This document shows, piece after piece, positions 7,676 through 16,515 of a stretch of 41,864 nt of DNA. A program made the position numbers and the translations under genes. This DNA comes from Phycisphaerales bacterium. GTDB lineage: Bacteria; Planctomycetota; Phycisphaerae; Phycisphaerales; UBA1924. The notes below the pieces were generated by a model that worked only from the letters and a program-made list of their open reading frames with translations, was not told the DNA's origin and did no database searches. How positions within the stretch are numbered: position 1 is the first letter of the stretch; each line of letters starts with the position of its first letter. The DNA is taken from contig JAJVHS010000008.1 in assembly GCA_022072615.1 (NCBI GenBank), positions 1,766-43,629 of the forward strand. The letters run 5' to 3'.

Positions 7676-8124
7676 AGGCCCTCCGCGTCGAGCTCGGCGT
7701 CCAGCGACTTGCCGTCCTCGTGTCTCGCGGCGCGAGCGGCGTCAACCTTCGCGGCCGTCGGCGCAAATCGCTGATCGCGCGGCGGCAGCGCCCGCGCCGC
7801 GGCCTGCTTGGAATCGAAGTACGCGGCGTCGGCGTGAGCCAGCTTGGCGCAGAACTCGCTGATCCAGGCGGCCTTCGTGAGAATCTTGCCCCCGGCTCGA
7901 ACGTGCTGCAGCTTCACGCGCTCACCCGAGCGCGCCAGTACCCCGGTTCGCGCCCACCGCCACAGGCAGTTGGTCGAAGGGCGACCGGGCGCGATCCTGG
8001 CGGCCTGTCCGAGCGTCAGGTATTCCTGCTCGCAGAACATTTCCGTTGCGCGCGTCGGCCGTTGCGAGCCGGGCGTGCGGGGTGTGTGGCGAGCGTCCGC
8101 GTGCGTGCGTTGGGTCCAGAACAT
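7672..8124 (-). CDS. DUF1580-like helix-turn-helix protein
   Basis: A 150-residue protein. Residues about 33-85 (EYLTLGQAARIAPGRPSTNCLWRWARTGV, then KLQHVRAGGKILTKAAWISEF) match the pattern of DUF1580 proteins, which are mainly found in Planctomycetota. They resemble MerR/excisionase folds that bind DNA through a winged HTH. The C-terminal tail is Ala/Asp-rich and probably disordered. ATG 8124 is supported by AGGAG seven bases upstream. The gene precedes and overlaps the primase gene, the same order as the HTH and primase genes of the right element, so it probably acts as an excisionase or regulator of the replication operon. That role is inferred from position. Confidence 0.75.
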   Translation of the reverse strand: MFWTQRTHADARHTPRTPGSQRPTRATEMFCEQEYLTLGQAARIAPGRPSTNCLWRWARTGVLARSGERVKLQHVRAGGKILTKAAWISEFCAKLAHADAAYFDSKQAAARALPPRDQRFAPTAAKVDAARAARHEDGKSLDAELDAEGL

Positions 8125-8191
8125 CGTGTGGCTCCTTTGGCTTCACCACACACTAGATCCGTTTCCAACGGCCGGGTTGCTTGCAAGTACC

Positions 8192-8233
8192 TTATGTGCG
8201 CGCAGCCCCCATTATGTGCGCCCCTAAGTGCGC
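8192..8233. repeat. Direct repeats TTATGTGCGC upstream of DUF1580/primase genes
   Basis: TTATGTGCGC occurs at 8192-8201 and again at 8212-8221, exactly 20 bp apart (about two helix turns). A degenerate third copy, TAAGTGCGC, lies at 8225-8233. The array is about 70 bp upstream of the DUF1580-like gene start and abuts the 3' end of the next gene. The spacing on one face of the helix suggests an operator or small iteron array. The protein that binds it is unknown. Confidence 0.5.
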
Positions 8234-9391
8234 CTACGGCGAACGACTTTTTTTTTCATCGCCCGTCTTGGATCGCGCCGCCCGCCTGCGCAGGCCCGGA
8301 CCAAGCGGGGCGATCTCCGCCCGGCTGACCCGGCGTTTCGGCCCGTATCCCTGGATACGCCCCTCGTCGAGCCACGCACGTATCGTCTTGGCGTGGACCC
8401 CCGCGAGCTTACCTGCTTCTGCTTGCGAGATCAGGTCCTCGGGCGGCACAGGTTCCGATCGCCATCGCAGAAGAAGGAACTCCAGCGTCGGAAGCAAGTC
8501 CAGCAGCAGAGACTGGGTGATTCGCCACGCCCCGCCCGGGACCGGAGGCGGCCGGACGGGCGAGCCGCGAACAGTAACGATCCCGAGTACGTCCTCCCGG
8601 CGGGCTCGAAGCAGGACATCTGTGACTGAGGCTTCGGAAAGATCATCGCAGTCGCACGGGATGATCTCCTCCTGCCCTTCAAAGAACGCCATTCGGTGGG
8701 TGACAAGCCCGTCCTTCGCCTTCGTCTTCCGCCACCCGATGTCCATCAGCACCGCTGTAACCCGGTCCATCGCGGCCGCCGAAGTCCACGACGGGCCGTA
8801 GAACTCAAGATTCCCCTCGCCGTTCTCGGAGCGCCGCCCGGCGGGCACGGTCGCGTGCGCATCGACCACCATCTCGGCGGCGCGGCGTACCGCGTCAAGG
8901 GCGGACGGGTCGCCGTAGTACGAGAACTGAGCGAGGCGCGCGTCGCCGGAGCTCATCCCGGGCCGCTCGGCCGCTGCCGCGGGAGATCGAACGCGGAACA
9001 CTGGTGATTGGCACACCAGTGGCAAGGAACGTTCGATGCCCTTTGGCGGTTCGTTCCACTCCTCAAAGGAGAGTGTCAGCGCGCGCCTGAAGCGCCGGGT
9101 CGGTACCGGCGAGGCCGCCAGGTCCAGCCAGCCCGCATGACCGGCCGGAACAATGGTCATCACGGGAATGAGGGAGCACGGTCGGCCGAACAGCAGCAGT
9201 CCCTGGCGTTCGAGCCTCTCCTCGAGCTTGCGGCGCGCGGCCATCTCCTCGGCGGTGGCGGTCGAATAGTCCAGCGGCGGAAGTAGAGCGTTGAGGTTGG
9301 CGGCGCGGTCGTTGCGGAACTTCTCGCCCAGCCGGCGCACGGCCGTCAGCGTGCTCTCTAGCCTGTGAAGCCAGCTCTTGCGGGCCGCCAT
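8234..9391 (-). CDS. Hypothetical protein with C-terminal excisionase-like HTH
   Basis: A 385-residue protein. ATG 9391 is chosen because AGGAG lies seven bases upstream; the longer frame to 9679 would overlap the integrase. The first 310 residues match nothing I can name. They include an N-terminal charged helix (WLHRLESTLTAVRRLGEKFRNDRAANLNALL) and a mixed alpha/beta middle. Residues about 330-375 (ISQAEAGKLAGVHAKTIRAW, then LDEGRIQGYGPKRRVSRAEI) form a MerR/excisionase-type HTH. The gene sits 52 bp after the integrase and may be co-transcribed with it, so a role as directionality factor or repressor is possible. The C-terminus is very basic. Confidence 0.75.
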   Translation of the reverse strand: MAARKSWLHRLESTLTAVRRLGEKFRNDRAANLNALLPPLDYSTATAEEMAARRKLEERLERQGLLLFGRPCSLIPVMTIVPAGHAGWLDLAASPVPTRRFRRALTLSFEEWNEPPKGIERSLPLVCQSPVFRVRSPAAAAERPGMSSGDARLAQFSYYGDPSALDAVRRAAEMVVDAHATVPAGRRSENGEGNLEFYGPSWTSAAAMDRVTAVLMDIGWRKTKAKDGLVTHRMAFFEGQEEIIPCDCDDLSEASVTDVLLRARREDVLGIVTVRGSPVRPPPVPGGAWRITQSLLLDLLPTLEFLLLRWRSEPVPPEDLISQAEAGKLAGVHAKTIRAWLDEGRIQGYGPKRRVSRAEIAPLGPGLRRRAARSKTGDEKKSRSP

Positions 9392-9443
9392 GGCGGTGCT
9401 CCTTGACACCAAATTGGATGCGCCCCAGCGGGCAGAATCAACG

Positions 9444-11000
9444 CTAACCCACCCGCTGAACGATTGAGGCCACTTTCGCCTGGTCGCGCTCGGCGTACAC
9501 CGCGTCGGTGATGGTGGCGCTGGCGTGGCCGAGCACCAGCGCCGCGGCCTCGAGCCCGAACTCGCGGCGGATACGGGTCGCGGCGTTGTGCCGGAGCTGG
9601 TTGGGGTGCCAACGGTGGGCGTCGCGCCACGCCTTGAGCTCGGCCCGCTGCGCGGGCGAGAGCCTGGCCTGCAGCTCAAGCTCGGACTCGAGCCGCCACT
9701 TGCCGGCGCGGCGGGGCCGCAGGTGCTGGGGCGGCGGGAACGCGGCGTCGCACGCCCGCTCGATGGCGCGGCGGTAGCTGGCGAGCGTGTACGCGGCCCC
9801 CACCGTGTGCGCGGGGTCGTCGCTGAGGTTCGAGCCCGGCCGGTTGCCGCAGGAGAGCGGGGTCTTGCGGCGCGCGTGCACGCGGGCGCGGCGCTCGATC
9901 TCGGCCTCGGCGGCGCTGAACAGCGGCTGGTGCGCGGGCCGGTCGAGGAACTCGGCGAGCACCTTCTGGGCCGCGGGGCCCAGCCAGATGGCGCGCTCGA
10001 TGTTGCGGTGGGCGTTCTTGTGCGTCCGGGGGCGGTAGCACCAGACCGGGCCGGTGGTGTCGAGGTCGCAGCCCCGCATGGTCACGATCTCGCCCGGGCG
10101 GGCCGCGGTCAATAGCTGCAGGTCGATCATGGCCCGGACCTGGCGGCTGACGAGCGGGCGGACCGCGTCGATCTGGTCCTGGGGCGCGGGCCTGATCGGG
10201 TCGTGGTCCCTGGCGGCGCAGCGCCCCCGCTTGAGCGGCGGGAGGGACTGCAGCGCCAGGTAGATCTGGGGCGACACCAGCTCGCGCGACGCCGCCCAGC
10301 GGAACATCCGGCAGATGTGGCCGGTGCGGGTGTTCACGGTCTTGCGGCACCACGGCCGCCGCGGGCGCTCGCCGTCGTCGCGGCCGCGGATCATGGCCTC
10401 GCGGACGATGCGGAGCGCGTTGGGCCCGAACTCGGCGGCGTCGGCCGAGCCGTAGCACTCGCGGAGCACGCGCAGCGCCAGGCGGACCCCGCCGGCGCAC
10501 GAGCCGCTGTAGTACGTTTTGGCCCACGCCCAGTACGCGCGGACCAGCCCGCTGATGCTGCGGTCGTGCTCGGGCGCGGCGGTGAGGCGCGCGACCCGCC
10601 GGGAGCGGGTCTCGGGTTGGTGCCATCCGCCGGGGACGGCGGGCGCGGTGCCCTGCGCGCCGGTGTCGGCCACCAGCCGCGCCGACGCCGCGCCGGGCCT
10701 GGGCGCGGTCGATACCTCGGGGAAGCGCCGCCCGCCTGCCTCCCACTCGGCGATGAGGCGGAAGTACAGCTCGCGGCTGGCGGGCGTGTTGAACTCGCCC
10801 AGCCAGTAGTCGCGGCGCTTGCCGGTCGCCGAGTCGGTGAGGGTGACGATGGCGTGGGGCGAGCCCCTGCGCCGCCGGTACAAGGGCACCCGGGCGTGCT
10901 TCTCGCGGGGAAGCCGGGGGAGCCGGGGGCGCGGCGGGAGCGCGTGGCGGAACTGTTCGATCTGGACTGTGGGGGGAAGCGCTGGCGACGGGGGTCTCAT
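9444..11000 (-). CDS. Tyrosine recombinase (integrase) of the left element
   Basis: A 518-residue site-specific recombinase. The C-terminal catalytic domain shows the tyrosine-recombinase residues in order: Arg in TAARPGEI (about residue 301), the HPNQLRH box (about 460-466), LGHAS, and the nucleophile in VYAERD (about 500). The N-terminal part has the core-binding helical domain. The large, Arg-rich form resembles integrases often found in planctomycete genomes. ATG 11000 has GGAG six bases upstream. It transcribes away from the 48-bp tRNA-derived repeat at 11113-11160, which may be the attachment site it used. A direct test is lacking. The right element has its own, only distantly related, integrase reading the other way. 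Confidence 0.92.
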   Translation of the reverse strand: MRPPSPALPPTVQIEQFRHALPPRPRLPRLPREKHARVPLYRRRRGSPHAIVTLTDSATGKRRDYWLGEFNTPASRELYFRLIAEWEAGGRRFPEVSTAPRPGAASARLVADTGAQGTAPAVPGGWHQPETRSRRVARLTAAPEHDRSISGLVRAYWAWAKTYYSGSCAGGVRLALRVLRECYGSADAAEFGPNALRIVREAMIRGRDDGERPRRPWCRKTVNTRTGHICRMFRWAASRELVSPQIYLALQSLPPLKRGRCAARDHDPIRPAPQDQIDAVRPLVSRQVRAMIDLQLLTAARPGEIVTMRGCDLDTTGPVWCYRPRTHKNAHRNIERAIWLGPAAQKVLAEFLDRPAHQPLFSAAEAEIERRARVHARRKTPLSCGNRPGSNLSDDPAHTVGAAYTLASYRRAIERACDAAFPPPQHLRPRRAGKWRLESELELQARLSPAQRAELKAWRDAHRWHPNQLRHNAATRIRREFGLEAAALVLGHASATITDAVYAERDQAKVASIVQRVG

Positions 11001-11112
11001 GCGGAGCTCCGAGACGCTTCAGCGCGGTGTGAAACCGCGCTGTTTGGTGCGTTCGGCCGCTCCGCCGACCGTCGGCGGGTGTCCGTATCTTGCGGACTCG
11101 GCGGGACTTACG

Positions 11113-11160
11113 TCAAGTGGAGCGGAGGAGAGTCGAACTCCCGACCTCATCATTGCGAAC
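11113..11160. repeat. Attachment core copy (attL), tRNA-Ala 3' fragment
   Basis: 48 bases identical to 22761-22808. On the minus strand it reads from the anticodon loop to the 3' end of tRNA-Ala plus five bases. The 5' half of a tRNA is missing, so this is not a functional tRNA gene. Just beyond the core the similarity continues weakly: TGCGCCCTAC here against TGCGCTCTAC in the real gene, after a two-base gap. Confidence 0.9.
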
Positions 11161-11301
11161 TGCGCCCTACAGACCGCACGCCAACGCATATCTACACACG
11201 GAAACGCACGGAAACCCTTGTATTGACGGGGTTTCTGTGCGATACTACACTTATACCGACGTGTATGGGTGAGTGCCCAGACACCCCTAGATCGGTCGAA
11301 C

Positions 11302-11323
11302 ATTCTTCCCCGGATTCTTCCCG
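11302..11323. repeat. Arm-type integrase site, left end
   Basis: Two ATTCTTCCC units, 12 bp apart, lie just before the integrase gene, about 140 bp inside the left core. The same doubled unit (11 bp apart) occurs at 22670-22690 near the other end, in the same orientation. Short repeats flanking the crossover cores are what tyrosine integrases of the lambda and P4 type bind with their N-terminal domain. Confidence 0.6.
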
Positions 11324-11332
11324 AGGTGCCCC

Positions 11333-12676
11333 ATGCGGACGGTTGGCGACAGTGACCGGCGTTTCAACTTCACGGACACCCGCCTGGAGAACTACACGCT
11401 CCCCGAGGGGCGGGGCGAGGTGTTCCTGTTCGATACCGGGAAGTCGAATCTGGTGCTCCGGGTCCGGGGCACGTCCAAGGTGTTCTACTACCTGCGCACC
11501 GACGCGAAGTCGGGGAAGACCGTCAAGCATCGCGTCGGGCCGCTGGGCGAGAACACGGTAGAGGAAGCCCGGCACCGCGCCGACGAAATCAGCGGCAGCG
11601 TCGCCCAAGCGGGCGGAGCGGTCCCGAAGCGGGAGCGCGTCGGCCCCACGAAGATCGGGGATGCCTTCGCGTCCTACATCGCGGAGCACGTCGCCAGCGG
11701 CAAGCGCTGCGAACAGCAGTACCGGCGTCTGTACCGCCTGTACCTGGAGCGGTACGCGAAGATGGCGATGGACGAAGTGACGCCCAAGTGGGTCAATGAC
11801 ACCATCAAAGTCGGCATCGTCAACGCGAAGGGGCTGGACGCCAAGCGGGTCAATGCTCGGAAGAGTGGTGGGCGGGCGACGGCAAACGCTGTGCTCGCGT
11901 TGCTGTCCACCGTGTTCACCCACTACCTGAAGGAAGAGGATCAGGAAGGCACCCGCGTCAATCCCTGTGACCGCGTGGACCTGTACCCGAAGCGGGCGCG
12001 GCGGCAGGCCATGACGCCGGATGAAACGCGGCGGTTCATCGAAGCCATCGACACCTACAAGCGTGAGCACGCCGTCTACGCCGTCACCCGCACCCGCCTG
12101 GGCTGGGTGAAGGGACAGCCGATCCCGAAGAAGGTGGACCTTGCGGACCTGCTGTTCATCGCCCTTATCACCGGGCGTCGGCGCGGTTCCATCGCCCGCA
12201 TGAAGTGGGCGGACCTGAACCTGAACACGGATCATCCGACCTGGACTATCCCGCCCGAGGATAACAAGGCGGGCGTTGAAGACGTGGTGACGTTGCACCC
12301 CGAGGTAGCCCGGATGCTGCGGGAGCGCCGCAAGGCCGCACCCAAGGATGCGAAGTTCGCCCTGCCCGGCGCACTGGGCGGAGGGCGGAAGTCATCGACG
12401 AACAAGGTGGCGGACCCCCGGAAGACGTTTCAGGCCATCCTTGATATCGCGGGCATCACCCGCAAGGGTCTGGTGATTCACAGTCTGCGGGCCACGTTCA
12501 TCACGAACGGGCTTCGCATGAAGGAAAGCACCGAATCCGTCCGGCACGCCGTGGGCCATGCTTCGATCAGTTCCACTCAGGGCTACGCCGCGCTGTTGGA
12601 AGAGGACAAGCGGCGCGTGTCGGACGCCATCGGTGATGGGATGCTGAAGGGCCGCAACCGTGAGGAAGTGGCATGA
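11333..12676 (+). CDS. P4-like tyrosine integrase of the right element
   Basis: A 447-residue integrase that would recombine the tRNA-Ala site with the element's own site. The N-terminal 100 residues resemble the arm-binding domain of P4-type integrases (NLVLRVRGTSKVFYYLR, then the LGENTVEEARHRADEI helix). The catalytic domain has Arg in ITGRRRGS (about residue 281), HSLRATF (about 382-388), VGHAS (about 405-409) and the tyrosine in STQGYAAL (about 417). ATG 11333 has GAGG six bases upstream. It lies 172 bp from the left core and directly follows the arm-type repeats. The next gene starts within its stop codon (ATGA), so at least two genes are co-translated. Confidence 0.95.
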   Translation: MRTVGDSDRRFNFTDTRLENYTLPEGRGEVFLFDTGKSNLVLRVRGTSKVFYYLRTDAKSGKTVKHRVGPLGENTVEEARHRADEISGSVAQAGGAVPKRERVGPTKIGDAFASYIAEHVASGKRCEQQYRRLYRLYLERYAKMAMDEVTPKWVNDTIKVGIVNAKGLDAKRVNARKSGGRATANAVLALLSTVFTHYLKEEDQEGTRVNPCDRVDLYPKRARRQAMTPDETRRFIEAIDTYKREHAVYAVTRTRLGWVKGQPIPKKVDLADLLFIALITGRRRGSIARMKWADLNLNTDHPTWTIPPEDNKAGVEDVVTLHPEVARMLRERRKAAPKDAKFALPGALGGGRKSSTNKVADPRKTFQAILDIAGITRKGLVIHSLRATFITNGLRMKESTESVRHAVGHASISSTQGYAALLEEDKRRVSDAIGDGMLKGRNREEVA

Positions 12677-13398
12677 GCAAGCGACGCCGCAAGCATCCCG
12701 GTGACGTGCTCGGCAAGATCGTCGGGGATCGGCTGGCGGAGCGTGCGCCCCGGCGATCCCGCGCCAAGCAATGGGCGGATGGCAACGTGGATGCCGTGGA
12801 ACGCGAGCACGCGGCCCAGCGGCTGGATGCGAAGCGCCCAGCCGCGCCGACCGAGGGGAATGGGCTGAACCCGATCCTGTTCCCCATCGTCGAATCCATC
12901 ATGCGGGACGGGGTGGTGGACGAACTGGCGCACAGCATCGACCCTGCCGTAGATCGGGCCGCGATCATCCGCGCCGTGCTGTGCCGTGACTTTGAAAACG
13001 AACTGTTCCGGCAGCACTTCGAGCGGGGCACCGTCGATGCCCGGCGTGCGTTCCGCTGGTTGCTGCTGTGCCGCGTGCGGGCCGCGATGAACGAACTGAA
13101 GGCGATGGCGGACGAACTGGACGACGCAGTTGCCCCCGTGCGCGAAGGCGATCCACGGAACACGAAGCCGGTGCCGAAGTCGGCGCTGTGGCGACTCGCC
13201 AATCCTGGGCGCGAGCCAAAGAACACGGCAGAGGTGTCACGGTGGTACGCGGACAGCATCCCCGGCCCGCACGGGTGCGATCCTGACCCATCGAACCCGA
13301 CGCCGGAGAACGAACGGAAGTTCGTCACGGTGAACCTGCGCCTGTTCGCGGCCAAGTTCGGTCTGTCACTGGATGCCGTCCGTGCCGCGCTTCCGTAG
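12673..13398 (+). CDS. Hypothetical protein following integrase
   Basis: A 241-residue protein I do not recognise. It starts at ATG 12673, overlapping the integrase stop by four bases. The N-terminus is highly basic (SKRRRKHPGDVLGKIVGDRL). The middle is helical (IMRDGVVDELAHSIDPAVDR, FERGTVDARRAFRWLLLC). The C-terminus (FVTVNLRLFAAKFGLSLDAVRAAL) ends in a helix pair that could be part of an HTH. No membrane segment or signal peptide is seen. Being coupled to the integrase, it may help integration or excision, or regulate it. That is a guess from position alone. Confidence 0.75.
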   Translation: MSKRRRKHPGDVLGKIVGDRLAERAPRRSRAKQWADGNVDAVEREHAAQRLDAKRPAAPTEGNGLNPILFPIVESIMRDGVVDELAHSIDPAVDRAAIIRAVLCRDFENELFRQHFERGTVDARRAFRWLLLCRVRAAMNELKAMADELDDAVAPVREGDPRNTKPVPKSALWRLANPGREPKNTAEVSRWYADSIPGPHGCDPDPSNPTPENERKFVTVNLRLFAAKFGLSLDAVRAALP

Positions 13399-13409
13399 GA
13401 AGTCGCGTC

Positions 13410-13427
13410 ACTCATACATCACTCATA
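13410..13427. repeat. Iteron-like pair ACTCATAC, upstream of HTH/primase
   Basis: ACTCATA begins at 13410 and again at 13421, an 11-bp period (one helix turn); both copies continue as ACTCATAC. The pair lies between the gene after the integrase and the HTH gene. The same octamer occurs as a second pair at 16740-16757, in opposite orientation and with the same 11-bp period, on the other side of the primase gene. Confidence 0.6.
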
Positions 13428-13479
13428 CACACACTGCGGCAGGGGCGCGGCAGTTGCCTTGATCGTCACAAGCGTTTCT

Positions 13480-13493
13480 GACTACTACTTCCC
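13480..13493 (+). promoter_or_regulatory. Shared 14-bp upstream motif, copy 1
   Basis: GACTACTACTTCCC occurs here, 35 bp before the GTG start of the HTH gene, and again at 18175-18188, 11 bp before ATG 18200. A 14-bp match at the head of two separate gene groups of one element suggests a common operator or promoter element. I see no other copy in the window. Confidence 0.5.
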
Positions 13494-13528
13494 GTGCGAG
13501 CAGTTTGCACGCGATAGGAGTACGAAAC

Positions 13529-13744
13529 GTGAAAGACGATCCGCAGATTCCTGACCCGCTGCTGACACCTGACGACGTGGCCCGGTTGCTGGGCGTCAGC
13601 GTCAACACGCTGAACGCATGGCGTGTCCAGCGTCGGCACCTTGCGTTCGTGAGCGTCGGACGGCTGGTTCGCTACCGGGCGTCGGACGTTCAGCAGTTCA
13701 TCAACTCGCGTGTCCGCAAGGCCGGGAAGGTCGGGACCGCGTGA
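13529..13744 (+). CDS. AlpA/MerR-like helix-turn-helix protein
   Basis: A 71-residue DNA-binding protein. GTG 13529 is chosen because AGGAG sits eight bases upstream (13516-13520); the longer frame from TTG 13505 has no such site. The body (LLTPDDVARLLGVSVNTLNA, WRVQRRHLAFVSVGRLVRYRASDVQQFI) is a classic excisionase/AlpA fold: helix-turn-helix, then a wing and a helix that reads the minor groove. In P4 and PICIs the equivalent gene (alpA or similar) promotes excision or switches on replication genes. It precedes the primase gene with a GTGA overlap, so it probably controls or is expressed with it. Confidence 0.88.
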   Translation: MKDDPQIPDPLLTPDDVARLLGVSVNTLNAWRVQRRHLAFVSVGRLVRYRASDVQQFINSRVRKAGKVGTA

Positions 13745-16515
13745 GCACGGACGCCGCGTTCCAACCTGACTACTGGGCGACGCCGTACCCGCAGCCTCTG
13801 GCGGTGGGTTCGCACGGAACGCACGGCGTGGCGTTCCTGCGCCGCCTGCGCCCCGATGGTCCGTGGCCGATCACTGCGATATGGCCGGAGCGTGAAGAGA
13901 AGCGGCCCACGGCAACGAAGACCTGCGGCCCTGTTGCCAGTGACAAGATCGGCGATGCCGATGCGTGCGCCGCTGCCATCGACAGCGCGAACACCACGGG
14001 GTGGAATGTCTACTACTCACTCAATCCGACGCGCGGCCCCATCACGAAGAAGGCGGAGAAGGTGGACATTCTCGCCGTGGAGTTCTTCCACGTCGATATC
14101 GACGTGCCCGCCGCCCCGGTGGATGCGACGCCCGAACAGCGGGCGGAGCACGTCGCCCGTGAGAAGGCGACCATTCTGCGGCGTCTGACCGACGAACTGC
14201 CCGAGGGAGTGCCGACGCCGACATTCATCATCGACAGCGGGGGAGGGTTCCAAGCACTGTGGCGCTTGCGGACGGCCATCCCGCTTGCGGATCAATCCGC
14301 CACGCCCGAGGAGAAGAAGGCCGCGTGCGCCGAAGTGGAGCGGTACAACCGCTGGTTGGAAGAGAAGTTTGAGGCGGACAACTGCCACAACGTAGACCGC
14401 GTGCTGCGCCTGCCCGGTACCACGAATCACCCCGACAAGAAAAAGCGTGCGAAGGGCCGCGTGCCGACGATGGCGCTGCTGGTGGCGCACGATCCCGACG
14501 CCGCATACGAACCCGATCAGTTCGGCAAGGCACCGCCGAAGTCCGCCGTGGGTTCGCAGCGTTCCGCGCCCGCTGACACCGCGCCTGCTACGGACGCCAG
14601 CCCGGATCAACTGCCCACCGACGAACTGCGGCGCGTGGCCCGTGACGGCATGGACAAGGCAAAGCCATCACGCTGGCACAAGGATGGAATCCTTGACCGC
14701 AGCCGTGCGGTTTGCTGGTGGTTGTGCGAGTGCATCCGGCACAATGTCCCTCAGAGTGTCGCCCTTGGCATCCTGACGAACAAGGCCCACGGCATCGCGG
14801 ACAGCATCGCCGACGAACGTACCGCCCGCGTCCAGTGGGACAAGGCCGTTACGAAGGTGGGCGAGAAGGCCGGGAGCAAGGCAGGCGACAAGTCCCCGCC
14901 CAGTGGCAGCATCGTGCTTGCGGACGGGCACCTGAACGATGCCATCCGTGAGACTGAATCGGCGCTGGCCGAACACCTGATCTTTGATCGTGGCGGTGAA
15001 CTGGTGCGGCCCATCCGCTTCGGTTCCCTGGAGCGCAAGCCCGAAGGGGTCCGCCGCGATGATGCCGCGATCATCCTGCGCCCAGTCACCACCCATTGGA
15101 TGGTTCAGCAGATGGAAGGAACGGGGCTGTTCGTACGACGCGACCGCAACGGCAACTTCGTGAAGACGACGCCGGACCTGACGCTGGCTTCGCACCTGCT
15201 GAACCGTGCGGGTGAGTGGCCGTATCGTCAACTTGCCGCAGTGGTCAACGCACCCGCGTTCCTGCCGGATGGTTCGGTGTTGCAGACGCCGGGCTACCAC
15301 GCCGAAAGCGGCCTGCTGTATGACCCGCTGGGCATGGAGTTCGCACCCGTCCCCGATCAGCCCACGCGCGCGGATGCCATCGCGGCGCTGGCGGAGTATC
15401 ACCCGCTGTATGAACGCTGTGACTTCGTGCCCACCGATGCCGAGGCTGCGCGTGATGCGAAGTGGTACGAAACCGCCGCGTTCGGCGTGGTGCTCGCCGC
15501 GCACCTGACCGGGCTGGCGCGGCCCGCGCTTCGGAACAGCCCCGCGTTCATCATCACCGCGCCCTACGCGGGCAGCGCGAAGACGAAGATTGCGGAGTGC
15601 ATCGCCATCGGCAACACGGGCCGGACACCTGCTGCGGTGTCATTCGGGCCGAAGGTGGAAGAGTTCGACAAACTCTTCTACGTCATCGTGCGGGAGGGCG
15701 ACCCGTGCATCCTCATCGACAACGTGAGCGTCCCCTTGGGCGGGAGCGATCCCCTTTGCCAAGCGGTCACTTCACCCATCATCCAGTGCCGCATTCTGGG
15801 CGTGTCGGAACGAATGCTGGTGCCGAACCGATCCATTATCGTGGCCACCGGCATCAACGTGGCCGTAAAGGGCGACCTGACGCGGCGCGTGGTTGTCTGC
15901 AATCTGGACCCTGGATGCGAGAAGCCGGAGAACCGCAAGTTCGACTTTGACCCCGTGAAGCGGGCCACGGAGCGGTGGCCGCGTCTGGCGGTGGCAGGGC
16001 TGACGGCGCTTCGGGCCTACGCCCTTGCTGGATACCCGCAGCCTGACGGTGGGCTGAAGCACCTGGGATCGTTTGAAGACTGGACGCGGATCGTCCGTGG
16101 GTGTCTGGTGTGGTGCGGCTATGGCGATCCCGCCGACACGCGGCTGGAACTGGACGCCGACGACCCGGCGCGGAGTGCTGACCTGGACCTGCTGCGGACG
16201 TGGTATGACGCCGTGGGTGACGCCCCGGTGACGGTGGCCGACATCGGCAAGCGCGGCCATGACGACGACCTGTGCCGGGCGCTGGTGGAGTTCTCCGGCG
16301 TGCCTGTGTTCAACGCCAAGTCCATCGGGCGTCGGCTGTTGGGCTTGCGGAATCGCATCGTCGGTGGGCTTGTGCTGCGGCGCGTCGGCAACACCCGCAC
16401 GAACACGGCCAAGTGGTGCGTGGAGAGTCGGCAGGGGCAGGGGCAGCAGCAGATTCCGTTCCCCGACTACGCCGAGTTCACCGGCATCGGGTCCGAAGGG
16501 CTGGTGAAGGCATGA
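13741..16515 (+). CDS. Primase/helicase replication protein of right element
   Basis: A 924-residue protein. Start GTG 13741 overlaps the stop of the HTH gene (GTGA); the longer frame from 13618 would run inside that gene. The N-terminal 250 residues look like a primase of the prim-pol/archaeo-eukaryotic class: the metal pair HVDIDV near residue 116, PTFIIDSGGGFQALWRL near 160, and VDRVLRLPGTTNHPDKKKR near 220-235. The C-terminal half has a P-loop-like APYAGSAKTK near 606-616 and a Walker B-like CILIDN near 656-661. It aligns with the left element's primase over GEWP..., DGS...PGY and TALRAYA.AG.P. It likely starts element replication at a nearby origin. Confidence 0.9.
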   Translation: MSTDAAFQPDYWATPYPQPLAVGSHGTHGVAFLRRLRPDGPWPITAIWPEREEKRPTATKTCGPVASDKIGDADACAAAIDSANTTGWNVYYSLNPTRGPITKKAEKVDILAVEFFHVDIDVPAAPVDATPEQRAEHVAREKATILRRLTDELPEGVPTPTFIIDSGGGFQALWRLRTAIPLADQSATPEEKKAACAEVERYNRWLEEKFEADNCHNVDRVLRLPGTTNHPDKKKRAKGRVPTMALLVAHDPDAAYEPDQFGKAPPKSAVGSQRSAPADTAPATDASPDQLPTDELRRVARDGMDKAKPSRWHKDGILDRSRAVCWWLCECIRHNVPQSVALGILTNKAHGIADSIADERTARVQWDKAVTKVGEKAGSKAGDKSPPSGSIVLADGHLNDAIRETESALAEHLIFDRGGELVRPIRFGSLERKPEGVRRDDAAIILRPVTTHWMVQQMEGTGLFVRRDRNGNFVKTTPDLTLASHLLNRAGEWPYRQLAAVVNAPAFLPDGSVLQTPGYHAESGLLYDPLGMEFAPVPDQPTRADAIAALAEYHPLYERCDFVPTDAEAARDAKWYETAAFGVVLAAHLTGLARPALRNSPAFIITAPYAGSAKTKIAECIAIGNTGRTPAAVSFGPKVEEFDKLFYVIVREGDPCILIDNVSVPLGGSDPLCQAVTSPIIQCRILGVSERMLVPNRSIIVATGINVAVKGDLTRRVVVCNLDPGCEKPENRKFDFDPVKRATERWPRLAVAGLTALRAYALAGYPQPDGGLKHLGSFEDWTRIVRGCLVWCGYGDPADTRLELDADDPARSADLDLLRTWYDAVGDAPVTVADIGKRGHDDDLCRALVEFSGVPVFNAKSIGRRLLGLRNRIVGGLVLRRVGNTRTNTAKWCVESRQGQGQQQIPFPDYAEFTGIGSEGLVKA

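Larger units (their letters stand above)
1..11112. mobile_element. Left accessory element, left end outside window
   Basis: Integrated element or prophage-like segment, seen only in part. It holds a tyrosine integrase at its right end (9444-11000), a primase-helicase, a DUF1580-like HTH protein, a ParB-methyltransferase fusion, a small-terminase-like protein and tiny zinc-ribbon genes, mostly on the minus strand with 4-nt start/stop overlaps. Its right limit is taken as the 48-bp tRNA-Ala-derived repeat at 11113-11160. No second copy of that repeat is visible to the left, so the other end must lie before position 1 if this element used the same site. No structural phage genes are seen here, but the missing part could contain them, so it may be a prophage rather than a satellite. 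Confidence 0.65.

Noticed and set aside
11118..11160. Second tRNA-Ala gene
   Set aside because: Only the 3' part is present; the D arm and 5' acceptor strand are missing, so it is an attachment fragment.
9676..11561. Long frames overlapping the left integrase (9676-10746 minus, 10203-11561 plus)
   Set aside because: Same region as the integrase with its complete catalytic residues; Arg/Ala-rich compositions mark them as shadows.
12673..13398. Excisionase assignment for the gene after the integrase
   Set aside because: At 241 residues and without a convincing winged HTH it is too large and different; the better candidate is the 71-residue protein at 13529-13744.
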